Assembly (NCBI GenBank): GCA_964531735.1 | Contig: CAZHGD010000147.1 | Location: 1 to 18,502 of the forward strand | Direction: 5' to 3' | DNA: 18,502 nt | From: CAZHGD01 sp964531735 | GTDB lineage: Bacteria > Armatimonadota > UBA10988 | In this document: positions 1-7,603 of the stretch, in pieces | Layout of the letters: every line of letters begins with the position of its first letter | Position numbering within the stretch: the stretch's first letter is position 1 | Notes under the pieces: model-generated | The model's input: the letters and a program-made list of their open reading frames with translations, nothing else | What the model was told of the DNA's origin: nothing | Database searches by the model: none | Position numbers and translations under genes: made by a program

Positions 1-134
1 TCTGGGTGCTGCACCACCTGGCGCGGCACGACGCGCACCACGCGGGGCAGTTGATTGCCCTCTGGCGCGAGCGGCACCCCGACGGGGTGATCCCGTCGGG
101 GTACGCGCGGGTGCTCGACGCGCTGAACGGCTGA
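1..134 (+). CDS. DinB-like protein, C-terminal fragment
   Basis: An open frame runs from the window edge to a TGA at 132-134 and encodes 43 residues. It contains HHLARHDAHHAGQLIALWR. The H-x2-HDAHHAGQ pattern resembles the last helix of DinB/DUF664 four-helix metal-binding proteins, where a histidine in an H-x3-H-type motif binds a divalent metal. DinB-family proteins are often thiol transferases or damage-induced proteins of unclear role. The start and the earlier metal ligands lie outside the window, so the family call rests on one motif. The gene ends 35 bases before the restriction-modification pair and has no visible link to it. Confidence 0.5.
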   Translation, partial: WVLHHLARHDAHHAGQLIALWRERHPDGVIPSGYARVLDALNG

Positions 135-169
135 CGCGGCGGCAAGGGCGCAGAAGGCGAGGCCATAGA

Positions 170-1651
170 TTGCTATCAGCGGTAGAAGAGGCCCGGTTCC
201 GGCTGTCCAAGGTAACGGACGCGAAGAAGAAGTCGCAGTTCGGCCAGTTCTTCACGCCGGCCAGGACTGCTGCGTTCATGGCGGGGCTTTTCCCTCCTGC
301 CGAGGGAATCTGCTGCCTGCTTGATGCTGGCGCCGGAATCGGCTCGCTGGCCGCGGCATTCCTGGAGAGGTGGCGTTCTGGCGGTCTTCGCTTCCAGCGT
401 GTGGAGCTTGATGCCTTCGAGATGGACGGTGGTCTGCACGCCGAGCTAGCGCAGACGCTGTCCATGTACAGCAACATGGAGTTCTCCGTGGCGGTGCATG
501 GGGAGGACTTCATCCACGCCGCGGTCGATTTTCTGAACGGTGATCTGTTCGCGGAGCCCCTCCCACGATACAGCCACGCCATCATGAACCCGCCCTACAA
601 GAAGATAGCGGGCAACTCGGCGCACAGGTTGGCCCTGCGCCGTGTCGGCCTGGAGACGGTGAACCTATACAGCGGCTTCGTGGCCCTGGCCGTGGCGCTA
701 GCTGCACCGGGCGGGCAGATCGTGGCCATCGTGCCGCGGAGCTTCTGCAACGGGCCTTACTACAGGCCGTTCCGTGACTTCATTCTGGAGCGTGCGGCTG
801 TCTGCCACATGCACCTGTTCGAGTCGCGCAGCAAGGCCTTCAGCGATGACGATGTCCTGCAAGAGAACATCATCATCCGCCTGGAGCGGGGCGGTCAGCA
901 GGGGCCGGTTACGGTGTCGACGTCGACCGACGATACCTTCACCGACCTTGCCACTCATGCACATCCGTTTGACCGGATCGTGTACCCAGACGACCCGGAG
1001 CGGTTCATCCACGTCCCCACGTCGCCGGCGCAGAGCGCCATTGAGCGATCGCCTGCGATCCGCTCCACGCTAAGCGATCTGGGCATCTCTGTGTCGACCG
1101 GCCCGGTAGTCGACTTTCGGCTCAGAGAGCACCTCCGTGACATGCCAGGGGCGCGGACCGTGCCCCTGCTGTATCCCAGCCATTTCAGCGTCATCGGCAC
1201 CACGTGGCCCATCGAGGGCATGAAGAAGCCGAACGCCATCGAGCGCAACGGCACCACAGAGAAGTGGCTGTACCCGAGCGGGTTCTACTGCGTGGTGCGG
1301 CGCTTCTCGTCCAAGGAGGAAAAGCGCCGGATCGTGGCGAGCGTCGTCGCGCCGGGCGACGTTGGTGACGCGCCAGTACTTGGCTTTGAGAACCACCTGA
1401 ACCTGTTCCACCAGAACAAGCGCGGACTGCCCGAGGCGCTGGCGCGCGGGCTGGCCGTGTTCCTGAACACGAGCGCAGTTGATGAGTGCTTCAGGCGCTT
1501 CAACGGCCACACCCAGGTCAACGCGACTGACCTAAGGCTGATGAAGTACCCGAGCCGTGATGCCTTGATGGACCTTGGCGAGTGGGCAAAGCAGCAACGA
1601 ACGCTCACGCAAGGCCAGATCGACGCCAAGATGGGAACGCTGTCTGGATGA
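170..1651 (+). CDS. N6-adenine DNA methyltransferase of a BsuBI/PstI-type R-M system
   Basis: The 493-residue protein should transfer a methyl group from S-adenosylmethionine to adenine in the system's recognition site, protecting host DNA from the nuclease encoded next door. Motif X is GQFFTP (about residues 25-30), motif I is DAGAGIGSL (52-60), an acidic motif II follows at about 79-86, and the catalytic motif IV is NPPY (140-143). This is the order of gamma-class adenine methyltransferases. The C-terminal half should hold the target-recognition region. The start is TTG, preceded by a purine-rich AGAAGGCGAGG; no in-frame ATG lies upstream. The stop overlaps the nuclease start as ATGA. GC looks lower here than in the flanks by eye, as expected for transferred DNA. 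The family fits M.BsuBI/M.PstI, whose target is CTGCAG; that specificity is inferred from the nuclease partner. Confidence 0.9.
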   Translation: MLSAVEEARFRLSKVTDAKKKSQFGQFFTPARTAAFMAGLFPPAEGICCLLDAGAGIGSLAAAFLERWRSGGLRFQRVELDAFEMDGGLHAELAQTLSMYSNMEFSVAVHGEDFIHAAVDFLNGDLFAEPLPRYSHAIMNPPYKKIAGNSAHRLALRRVGLETVNLYSGFVALAVALAAPGGQIVAIVPRSFCNGPYYRPFRDFILERAAVCHMHLFESRSKAFSDDDVLQENIIIRLERGGQQGPVTVSTSTDDTFTDLATHAHPFDRIVYPDDPERFIHVPTSPAQSAIERSPAIRSTLSDLGISVSTGPVVDFRLREHLRDMPGARTVPLLYPSHFSVIGTTWPIEGMKKPNAIERNGTTEKWLYPSGFYCVVRRFSSKEEKRRIVASVVAPGDVGDAPVLGFENHLNLFHQNKRGLPEALARGLAVFLNTSAVDECFRRFNGHTQVNATDLRLMKYPSRDALMDLGEWAKQQRTLTQGQIDAKMGTLSG

Positions 1652-2601
1652 GCGCTAAGGAGAACCACCTCAAGGCCGCGCGCCAGATCCTCACTTTGCT
1701 GGGCCTGCCACGCGCGCAGCAGAACGAGCGTTCCGCCCTGTCACTGCTGGCCCTGCTGAATCTCACGCCAGGCAAGGCCTGGGCCGACGCCGAGAATCCG
1801 CTGATGGGCATAACCCCAATCATGGATTGGGCACGCGCGCACTACGGGAAAGAGTACAAGCCGAACACCCGCGAGACGTTTCGGCGTCAGACCATGCACC
1901 AGTTCTGCAACGCTGGCGTCGCCGTCTACAACCCGGACAGGCCCGACCGTCCGGTGAACAGCCCGAAGGCGGTCTACCAGATCGAGCCCGCCGCTCTGGC
2001 CTTGCTGCGGACCTACGGCACTCGGGCATGGCATGTCAGCCTGAAAGCCTACCTGGCCGAGCGGGGCACCCTGGTTGCGCTCTATGCCCAGGAGCGCGAA
2101 CAGAACCGAGTTGCGGTCGAGATAGCACCGGGCAAGCAGATCGCCCTCAGCCCCGGCGAGCACAGTGAGCTGATCCTGGCCATCATCGAGGACTTCGCGC
2201 CGCGCTTTGCGCCGGGCAGCGTGCTGGTCTATGTCGGTGATACAGGCGACAAATGGGGCTACTTCGATGCCCCGCTGCTGGCCAGGTTGGGCGTCGCTGT
2301 TGACTCGCATGGCAAGATGCCGGATGTGGTGTTGCACTACACCGCCGCCAACTGGCTGCTCCTCGTCGAGTCCGTCACCAGTCACGGACCGGTCGATAGC
2401 AAGCGACACGCAGAGCTGGCGAAGCTATTTGCTTGTTCGACCGCCGGGCTGGTTTTCGTGACCGCCTTCCCGAACCGGTCCACCATGGGCCGCTACCTGG
2501 GCGATATCGCCTGGGAGACCGAAGTGTGGGTGGCTGATGCACCATCCCACCTGATCCACTTCAACGGCACGCGCTTCCTGGGCCCGCACAGTTCGTCCTA
2601 G
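1648..2601 (+). CDS. BsuBI/PstI family type II restriction endonuclease
   Basis: The 317-residue protein is expected to cut unmethylated duplex DNA. The N-terminal half (about residues 1-170) is a helical domain of the kind found in this family. The C-terminal half is the nuclease: YVGDTGDKWGYFD (195-207), a PD pair (225-226), ES (241-242), SHGPVDSKR with a lysine at 252, then the family signature IAWETEVW (287-294) and IHFNGTRFLGP (303-313). The PD...E...K arrangement matches a PD-(D/E)xK-type active site. The chosen start is the ATG at 1648, which overlaps the methyltransferase stop by four bases. The reading frame stays open to a GTG at 1582, but that would add 22 unlike residues inside the methyltransferase. 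Known family members cut CTGCAG. The gene appears intact. Confidence 0.92.
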   Translation: MSAKENHLKAARQILTLLGLPRAQQNERSALSLLALLNLTPGKAWADAENPLMGITPIMDWARAHYGKEYKPNTRETFRRQTMHQFCNAGVAVYNPDRPDRPVNSPKAVYQIEPAALALLRTYGTRAWHVSLKAYLAERGTLVALYAQEREQNRVAVEIAPGKQIALSPGEHSELILAIIEDFAPRFAPGSVLVYVGDTGDKWGYFDAPLLARLGVAVDSHGKMPDVVLHYTAANWLLLVESVTSHGPVDSKRHAELAKLFACSTAGLVFVTAFPNRSTMGRYLGDIAWETEVWVADAPSHLIHFNGTRFLGPHSSS

Positions 2602-2654
2602 CAACCGGTTCCGGCGGACGGTCTGCGCGGTCGACAGCCGGTGCACCGAAGCGC

Positions 2655-4091
2655 TCAGTCGCCGGCGCGACCGACGAGATCGAAGTTGAGCGCCTCGCCG
2701 AAGGCGACGTTCTGACGCAGCGCCACGCGGATCTGGTCAGGCTCCAAGGTCAGCGTCAGATCGTGCCGGAACGGGCCGTCGAGGATCCAGGCCCGGGTCT
2801 GCAACTGGTCCGGCCGGACCCAGGCGCCGGCGGCCGCCATCGGCCGCGGGCGCGGTCCCAGAGCGGTGGTCGTGCCGGTCACCCACTGGCCCGGTCGGCC
2901 GTGAGCCAGCCGTTGCTCGCCCTGGGCGCCGCCGAAGACCACCGCCTGGCCCGACGGTTCGACCTGCAGCCAGTTGAGCCCGAAGGGATTGGCCTCGAGC
3001 GCGTAGCGGCGGCCGGCATGGTCGGCCACCAGCGGCGAGTCGGCCGCGCCGGCCGGTGCCGGCAGGCACAGGTTCGCCAAGCGCTCGGACAACTCCCGCG
3101 CGCGGGCGTCGTCGGCCGGCAACGGGCCCGGCGCGAAGGCCGGCAAAAGGTGCTCCCAGACCAGGTTGAGCGGGACCTGCATGTCGCCCAGGCCCGAGTT
3201 GATGGCCAGCACGGCATCCTGCTCGGGCATGACCAGGCAGTACTGCCCGAACGCGCCGTCACCGCGGAACGCACCATGGCGGCAGCGCCAGAACTGGAAG
3301 CCATAGCCCTGGGACCAGTCGCTGTTGGGATCGTCACCGTTGGAGACGTGCGCGCGCGTCGCCTCAGCGACCCAGCCGGCCGGCAACACCTGGCGGCCGT
3401 CCCAGACCCCGTCCTGCCGCAAGCACTGGCCGAAGCGGGCGATGTCCTCGGTGCGCAGATTGAGCCCCCAGCCGCCGGTGTCGATGCCACGCGGGCAGGT
3501 GTCCCACTCGGCGGGGCCGATGCCGAGCGGGTCGAACAGCCGCGGACGGAGGTAGTCGACCAGGCGCTGGCCGGTGAGCCGCTGCACGATGGCCGAGACC
3601 AGGTAGGTGGCGCCGCTGTTGTAGAGGAAGTGCGTGCCGGGCTCATGGACCACCGGGCAGGCCAGGAACGCGCGCACCCAGTCGCCGTCCGGGCTGCGGG
3701 TCACCGGTCCGAGCGTGTCCTCGGCGTGGCCGGTGCTCATGCTGAGCAGGTGCCGCACGCGCATCGCCGCCAGGAGATCCGCGACCTCGGCGGGCCGCTC
3801 GTCGGCGAAGAACGAGAGCACGGGATCGTCGAGCGATAGCCGACCTTCGGCGATGGCGAAGCCGGCCGCCGCTGAGGTGAAGCTCTTGCTGAGCGAGAAC
3901 AGCATGTGCGGCTGAGCCGGCTGGTACGGCGCCCACCAGCCGGCGGCGACGACCTGCTGGTGCCGCAGCAGCAGGAACCCGTGGACACAGTCGCACTGGG
4001 CCTCGACGGCGGCGAGGAAATCGAGCACGGCCTGCGAGGGCAGCCCTTGCGCTTCGGGCGGGCTGGTGCGAAGGGGCGAGGGATTCGGCAT
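2655..4091 (-). CDS. Beta-lactamase-type serine hydrolase
   Basis: This 478-residue protein belongs to the serine beta-lactamase / penicillin-binding protein superfamily (class C-like, PF00144). The nucleophile motif SxxK is SLSK at residues 66-69, and YNSG at 157-160 is the second-motif tyrosine. The region around LYNSGATYLVSAIVQ is typical of cytosolic esterase/peptidase-like members rather than resistance enzymes. No signal peptide is visible. The start is placed at the ATG at 4091 because a GGAG lies eight or nine bases upstream. An open frame continues to 4163, but using it would run through the divergent promoter region. Residues from about 360 form an extra C-terminal beta-rich domain, which many members have. 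The substrate cannot be told; beta-lactam resistance should not be assumed. It is divergent from the ABC ATPase gene. Confidence 0.85.
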   Translation of the reverse strand: MPNPSPLRTSPPEAQGLPSQAVLDFLAAVEAQCDCVHGFLLLRHQQVVAAGWWAPYQPAQPHMLFSLSKSFTSAAAGFAIAEGRLSLDDPVLSFFADERPAEVADLLAAMRVRHLLSMSTGHAEDTLGPVTRSPDGDWVRAFLACPVVHEPGTHFLYNSGATYLVSAIVQRLTGQRLVDYLRPRLFDPLGIGPAEWDTCPRGIDTGGWGLNLRTEDIARFGQCLRQDGVWDGRQVLPAGWVAEATRAHVSNGDDPNSDWSQGYGFQFWRCRHGAFRGDGAFGQYCLVMPEQDAVLAINSGLGDMQVPLNLVWEHLLPAFAPGPLPADDARARELSERLANLCLPAPAGAADSPLVADHAGRRYALEANPFGLNWLQVEPSGQAVVFGGAQGEQRLAHGRPGQWVTGTTTALGPRPRPMAAAGAWVRPDQLQTRAWILDGPFRHDLTLTLEPDQIRVALRQNVAFGEALNFDLVGRAGD

Positions 4092-4110
4092 CCGGCAAAC
4101 TCCGCTGCTG

Positions 4111-4139
4111 ACGATAGCGCTTCGGGCGCGAGTTGTCAC
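4111..4139 (-). promoter_or_regulatory. Candidate sigma-70-type promoter of the serine hydrolase
   Basis: Read on the minus strand, GTGACA (4139-4134) is followed after exactly 17 bases by TATCGT (4116-4111). These match TTGACA at five of six positions and TATAAT at four of six. Transcription would begin near 4104, giving a leader of about 13 bases that just includes the GGAG ribosome site before the ATG at 4091. Confidence 0.4.
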
Positions 4140-4173
4140 GTGCCCGCCGATCACTCGCGCCATGTACCGATGG

Positions 4174-4182
4174 TGCTATAAT
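4174..4182 (+). promoter_or_regulatory. Extended -10 promoter of the ABC ATPase-tatC unit
   Basis: TGCTATAAT is a perfect TGn extended -10 joined to a consensus TATAAT. There is no convincing -35 box, which extended -10 promoters can lack. The predicted start of transcription is near 4189, leaving only about 12 bases before the ATG at 4201. The leader carries GCAGGT as a weak ribosome site. Confidence 0.6.
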
Positions 4183-4200
4183 GCGCGGGGAAGCAGGTAG

Positions 4201-5355
4201 ATGGCTGGAGTCACCCTCGAGCAGGTTCGCAAGGTCTACAACGAGACCGTGGCGGTTCACGGCATGGATCTGACCATCCAGGACGGCGAGTTCCTGGTCC
4301 TGGTCGGTCCCAGCGGCTGCGGCAAGTCGACCTGTCTGCGCATGGTCGCCGGGCTCGAAGAGCTCAGCGGCGGGCGGATCCTGATCGGTGACCGCGAGGT
4401 CAACGACGTGCCGCCCCAAGACCGGGACATCGCCATGGTGTTCCAGAACTATGCGCTCTATCCGCACATGTCGGTCTACGACAACCTCGCCTTCGGCCTG
4501 CGGCTGCGCCGGCAGCCCAGCGGCACCATCTGGCCGCGGACCAGGCGCACCTATGGCGAGAGCGAGATTCGCCGTCGCGTGGAGGCCACGGCCGACATGC
4601 TCGGCTTGAGCAATCTGCTGCGCCGCAAGCCGCGGCAGCTCTCCGGTGGTCAGCGGCAGCGCGTGGCCCTCGGCCGCGCTATTGTCCGCGAGCCGCGCGT
4701 GTTCCTCATGGACGAGCCACTGAGCAACCTCGACGCCAAGCTGCGCGTGGAGACTCGCGGGCTGCTGCTCGACCTGCACCAGCGGCTGCGCCAAGAGGGC
4801 AAGGACCACACGGTCATCTACGTGACGCACGACCAGACCGAGGCCATGACCATGGGCGACCGCATCGCGGTCATGGACCACGGTCACCTGCAGCAGTGCG
4901 ATGCGCCGTTGGAGCTCTACCGGCGGCCGGCCAACCGGTTCGTGGCGGAGTTCATCGGCAGCCCGCAGATGAACGTGGTCGGCCCGTTCCGCGTCGAAGC
5001 CGACGGTAGCCTGGCCACCGAAGGCTGGCACCTGCGCCTGCCGGCGGAGCGCGGGTCGGCGCTGACCGCGCTGGCCGGCCGCGAGGTGCTGTTCGGCATC
5101 CGGCCCGAGGACATCGCCGACTCGGCGACGACGCGAGTGCCGCCGACCGACGGCAACCAGGTGCCGGTGGAAGTACGGTTGCGCGAGCCGCTGGGCGCGC
5201 AGGTGCACCTGCGGCTGGAAGCGCCGCTGGGCATCGAGCTGACCGCGATGCTCGATGCCGACAGCCCGGCCTGGCGCGACCCGCAGTTCACCGCCGTGCT
5301 CGATCTGACCAAGGCGCACGTGTTCGACCCGGCCAACAACACGGCGCTCTTCTAG
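4201..5355 (+). CDS. Sugar-type ABC transporter ATP-binding protein (MsmK/UgpC/MalK family)
   Basis: The 384-residue ATPase should power import of a sugar or sugar derivative by a two-permease CUT1-type transporter. Walker A is GPSGCGKST (36-44), the Q-loop glutamine is at 82, the signature is LSGGQ (147-151), Walker B is VFLMDEP (167-173), the D-loop SNLDAKLR follows, and the switch histidine is at 210. Residues from about 235 to the end form the TOBE/OB region typical of MalK and UgpC. A basic insertion of roughly 14 residues (around 103-118, including SGTIWPRTRR) lies between the Q-loop and the signature, where MalK proteins are usually shorter. No permease or binding protein is in the window, so it may serve several transporters, as MsmK does. 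tatC follows 18 bases later and is probably co-transcribed. Confidence 0.92.
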   Translation: MAGVTLEQVRKVYNETVAVHGMDLTIQDGEFLVLVGPSGCGKSTCLRMVAGLEELSGGRILIGDREVNDVPPQDRDIAMVFQNYALYPHMSVYDNLAFGLRLRRQPSGTIWPRTRRTYGESEIRRRVEATADMLGLSNLLRRKPRQLSGGQRQRVALGRAIVREPRVFLMDEPLSNLDAKLRVETRGLLLDLHQRLRQEGKDHTVIYVTHDQTEAMTMGDRIAVMDHGHLQQCDAPLELYRRPANRFVAEFIGSPQMNVVGPFRVEADGSLATEGWHLRLPAERGSALTALAGREVLFGIRPEDIADSATTRVPPTDGNQVPVEVRLREPLGAQVHLRLEAPLGIELTAMLDADSPAWRDPQFTAVLDLTKAHVFDPANNTALF

Positions 5356-5373
5356 GCCGCCGGAGGTCTGGGT

Positions 5374-6327
5374 ATGCGACTGCTGCGTCTCCTGCGGCAA
5401 CGGGTGGAAGCGAATCCTGAACGCGAGATGCCGTTCACGCACCACCTGGAGGAGTTGCGCTGGCACCTGGTGCGCTCCATCGCCTACATCGGCCTCGCCT
5501 TCAGCTTTGCCTGGTACCAGTTCAACCCGATCTACAACCTGATCACCACGCCGGTGCGCGAGGCCTTTCGGCACGCCGGCCTGAACGTCGGCAACCTGGT
5601 CTACATGGACGTGCTGGAGCCGCTGTTCTTCCGGCTCAACATCTCGTTCTGGTCGGCACTCATCTTCGCGCTGCCGCTGATCATCTGGGAAGTGTGGCGG
5701 TTTGTGGCGCCCGGGCTGCACCAGCACGAGCGGCGGCATGTGGCGCCGCTGCTGCCGTTCAGCCTGCTGCTCTGTCTGCTCGGCTTCACGCTGGTCTACT
5801 TTGCCCTGCCGATGGCGTTCGAGTTCCTGCTCAAGTTCGCGCCGCCGGCGGGCGACGCCCAGGTGTTCCAGCACCTGGAGAAGTACGCCTACTTCCTGCT
5901 GCGGATGATGCTCGGTACGGCGCTGGTCTTCCAGTCGCCGATCGTGCTGCTGCTCATGGGCCAGCTCGAGCTGGTGACCGCGCGCGGCCTGCTGACCTAC
6001 TGGCGGCACGCGGTGCTGGTCTGCTTCGCCATCGCGGCCATCATCACGCCGACCATCGACCCGGTGAACATGAGCGTCATCGCGGTGCCCATGGTCGGGC
6101 TGTACTTCCTGAGCATCGGACTGGTCTGGTACGTGGAGCGTGGCCGGGCGCGGCAGGCGGCGCGAGACGCCGCGGCGGCCCCGCCGGATGAGCCACCCGA
6201 CGCTGGCCCCACCGACGAGCCGCCGGATAGGCCGCCGGATGAGCCGCCACCGCCGCCGGCTGAGCCGGAGCCACCGGTGATCGACCGGTCGGTGCTCGGC
6301 CCGTTGGCCAACCGGCCGCCGGAGTAG
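5374..6327 (+). CDS. tatC: Sec-independent (twin-arginine) protein translocase subunit TatC
   Basis: TatC is the polytopic membrane subunit that recognises twin-arginine signal peptides and, with TatA/TatB, exports folded proteins. The 317-residue protein begins with a short basic stretch, then has HHLEELRWHLVRS (23-35), the conserved N-terminal cytoplasmic motif. The loop motif FVAPGLHQHERR and six hydrophobic segments follow up to about residue 255, with the TPTIDP motif before the last segments. A proline- and acid-rich tail of roughly 60 residues follows the last membrane segment, which is longer than in most TatC proteins. The start is supported by GGAGG eight bases upstream. No tatA or tatB is seen in the window. 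Downstream, CGCCGG (6328-6333) can pair with CCGGCG (6355-6360), a weak candidate terminator without a T-tract. Confidence 0.95.
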   Translation: MRLLRLLRQRVEANPEREMPFTHHLEELRWHLVRSIAYIGLAFSFAWYQFNPIYNLITTPVREAFRHAGLNVGNLVYMDVLEPLFFRLNISFWSALIFALPLIIWEVWRFVAPGLHQHERRHVAPLLPFSLLLCLLGFTLVYFALPMAFEFLLKFAPPAGDAQVFQHLEKYAYFLLRMMLGTALVFQSPIVLLLMGQLELVTARGLLTYWRHAVLVCFAIAAIITPTIDPVNMSVIAVPMVGLYFLSIGLVWYVERGRARQAARDAAAAPPDEPPDAGPTDEPPDRPPDEPPPPPAEPEPPVIDRSVLGPLANRPPE

Positions 6328-6403
6328 CGCCGGCGCCCACCGAACCGGCCTGATCCGGCGTGCAGTGCGGTTCGGCGGCCGATTTGCCGCCCCCTCGGCT
6401 TTG

Positions 6404-6412
6404 TGCTATTCT
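6404..6412 (+). promoter_or_regulatory. Extended -10 promoter of the DUF6807 gene cluster
   Basis: TGCTATTCT has the TGn extension followed by TATTCT (four of six matches to TATAAT). It sits in the 135-base gap after tatC, about 50 bases before the GTG start at 6463. Transcription would start near 6419. Confidence 0.45.
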
Positions 6413-6462
6413 GCCTCACCGGCGGTCCGGCGGGCCGGACCCGCGCCGCCAAGGAGTGCGCG

Positions 6463-7599
6463 GTGGAAGACCTCAAGCTGACGGTCAGTGCCGGGGCGCG
6501 CGACCGGCGTCAGTGCCCGGTGGCGGTGGAGCTCGACGTCGCCGGGGTGGCGGCGCTGTCCGCTGGCGAGGAGCCGGTGCCGTGCCAGAGCCGGCCGCTC
6601 GATGGTGGGCGGTGCGAGCTGCGGTTCATCGTCGAGCGTCTCGACGCGGGCCAGAGCCGCGAGTACCGGGTGGTCCCCGGACAGGCCGCCGCCAGCGAGG
6701 ACGGCCTGGTGGTCACCGACCTCGGCGCCAAAGTGGAACTGCGGCAGAACGGTTGCCACTTGTCCACCTACTACCTGTCCGGCGTCGGCGCCGCGCGGCC
6801 GTTCTGGTATCCACTGCCCGACCCATACGGCCATGCGCTGACCCGCGGCTACCCGCTGGTGGACATTGCCGGCGAGAAGCAGGATCACCCGCACCACCGC
6901 AGCCTGTGGGTGGCCTATGGCGAGGTCAACGGCACCGACAACTGGTCGGAGATGGAAGGCCACGGCACGCAGACGCACGAAGGCTGGAACACGCTCGTGG
7001 GCGGTCCGGTCTATGCGCTGTTCGACCACAACGTCTGCTGGCGCTCGAACGCCGGCGAGCCGGTGTTGCAGGAGCGGCGGGTCTGGCGGGTCTACAACCT
7101 GCCGTGCTCGGCGCGCCTCTGGGAGGCCGAAATCGACCTGTGCCCCGCTCCTGGCGTCGGCGCGGTGACCTTCGGCGACACCAAGGAGGGCGGCCTGCTC
7201 TCGGTCCGCGTGGCCACCTCGATGGATGTGCCCAAGGGCCGCATCGAGAACGCCGCCGGCGGCCTCGACGAGGACGAGACCTGGGGTCAGCGCGCGCACT
7301 GGTGCGACTACTCCGGTCCGGTGCAAGGCAACCGCGTCGGCGTGGCCGTGTTCGACCACCCGACCAGCTTCCGGCACCCGACCTGGTGGCACGTGCGGAA
7401 CTACGGGCTGATGACCGCCAACTGCTTCGGCCTGAGCCACTTCACCAATGGTGCCGCCGACGGCACGCATGTGCTGCCGGTCGATGAGACGCTGCAGTTC
7501 CGCTATCGCGTGTACCTGCACGCCGGTGACGCCGCAGCCGGCCAGGTGGCGACCAAGTACCACGACTACGCCAATCCGCCGCGGCTGAAAGTAGGATAG
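6463..7599 (+). CDS. DUF6807 / PmoA-family protein
   Basis: This 378-residue protein contains the family hallmark DHPHHRSLWVAYGEVNG (141-157), followed by DNW (159-161) and, later, a histidine-rich region with TSFRHPTWWHVRNYGL. These proteins are annotated as methane oxygenase PmoA family, but they are not subunits of particulate methane monooxygenase. They are soluble beta-sandwich proteins found beside sugar-catabolic oxidoreductases in Planctomycetota, Bacteroidota and Armatimonadota, and their biochemical role is unsettled. No signal peptide is seen. The start is set at the GTG at 6463, six bases after AAGGAG; the frame is open back to 6403, but that start would overlap the promoter. The epimerase gene begins four bases after the stop, so the two are very probably co-translated. 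Confidence 0.85.
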   Translation: MEDLKLTVSAGARDRRQCPVAVELDVAGVAALSAGEEPVPCQSRPLDGGRCELRFIVERLDAGQSREYRVVPGQAAASEDGLVVTDLGAKVELRQNGCHLSTYYLSGVGAARPFWYPLPDPYGHALTRGYPLVDIAGEKQDHPHHRSLWVAYGEVNGTDNWSEMEGHGTQTHEGWNTLVGGPVYALFDHNVCWRSNAGEPVLQERRVWRVYNLPCSARLWEAEIDLCPAPGVGAVTFGDTKEGGLLSVRVATSMDVPKGRIENAAGGLDEDETWGQRAHWCDYSGPVQGNRVGVAVFDHPTSFRHPTWWHVRNYGLMTANCFGLSHFTNGAADGTHVLPVDETLQFRYRVYLHAGDAAAGQVATKYHDYANPPRLKVG

Positions 7600-7603
7600 C
7601 GCG

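Noticed and set aside
2763..3839. A 358-codon plus-strand frame opposite the serine hydrolase
   Set aside because: Its composition is Arg/Ala/Gly with no motif, and the other strand encodes a protein with SxxK and YNS motifs.
2655..4091. Antibiotic-resistance beta-lactamase
   Set aside because: There is no signal peptide, the length is too great, and the motif context fits the broad esterase/peptidase-like group. Resistance cannot be inferred from SxxK alone.
3643..6009. A very long minus-strand open frame (788 codons) opposite the ABC ATPase and tatC
   Set aside because: It is His/Arg/Gln-rich, low in hydrophobic order, and lies antisense to two clearly real genes. Long antisense frames are common in GC-rich DNA.
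6463..7599. Methane monooxygenase subunit, as the name PmoA family might suggest
   Set aside because: The protein has no membrane segments and carries the DHPHHRSLW signature of DUF6807, which is unrelated to particulate methane monooxygenase.
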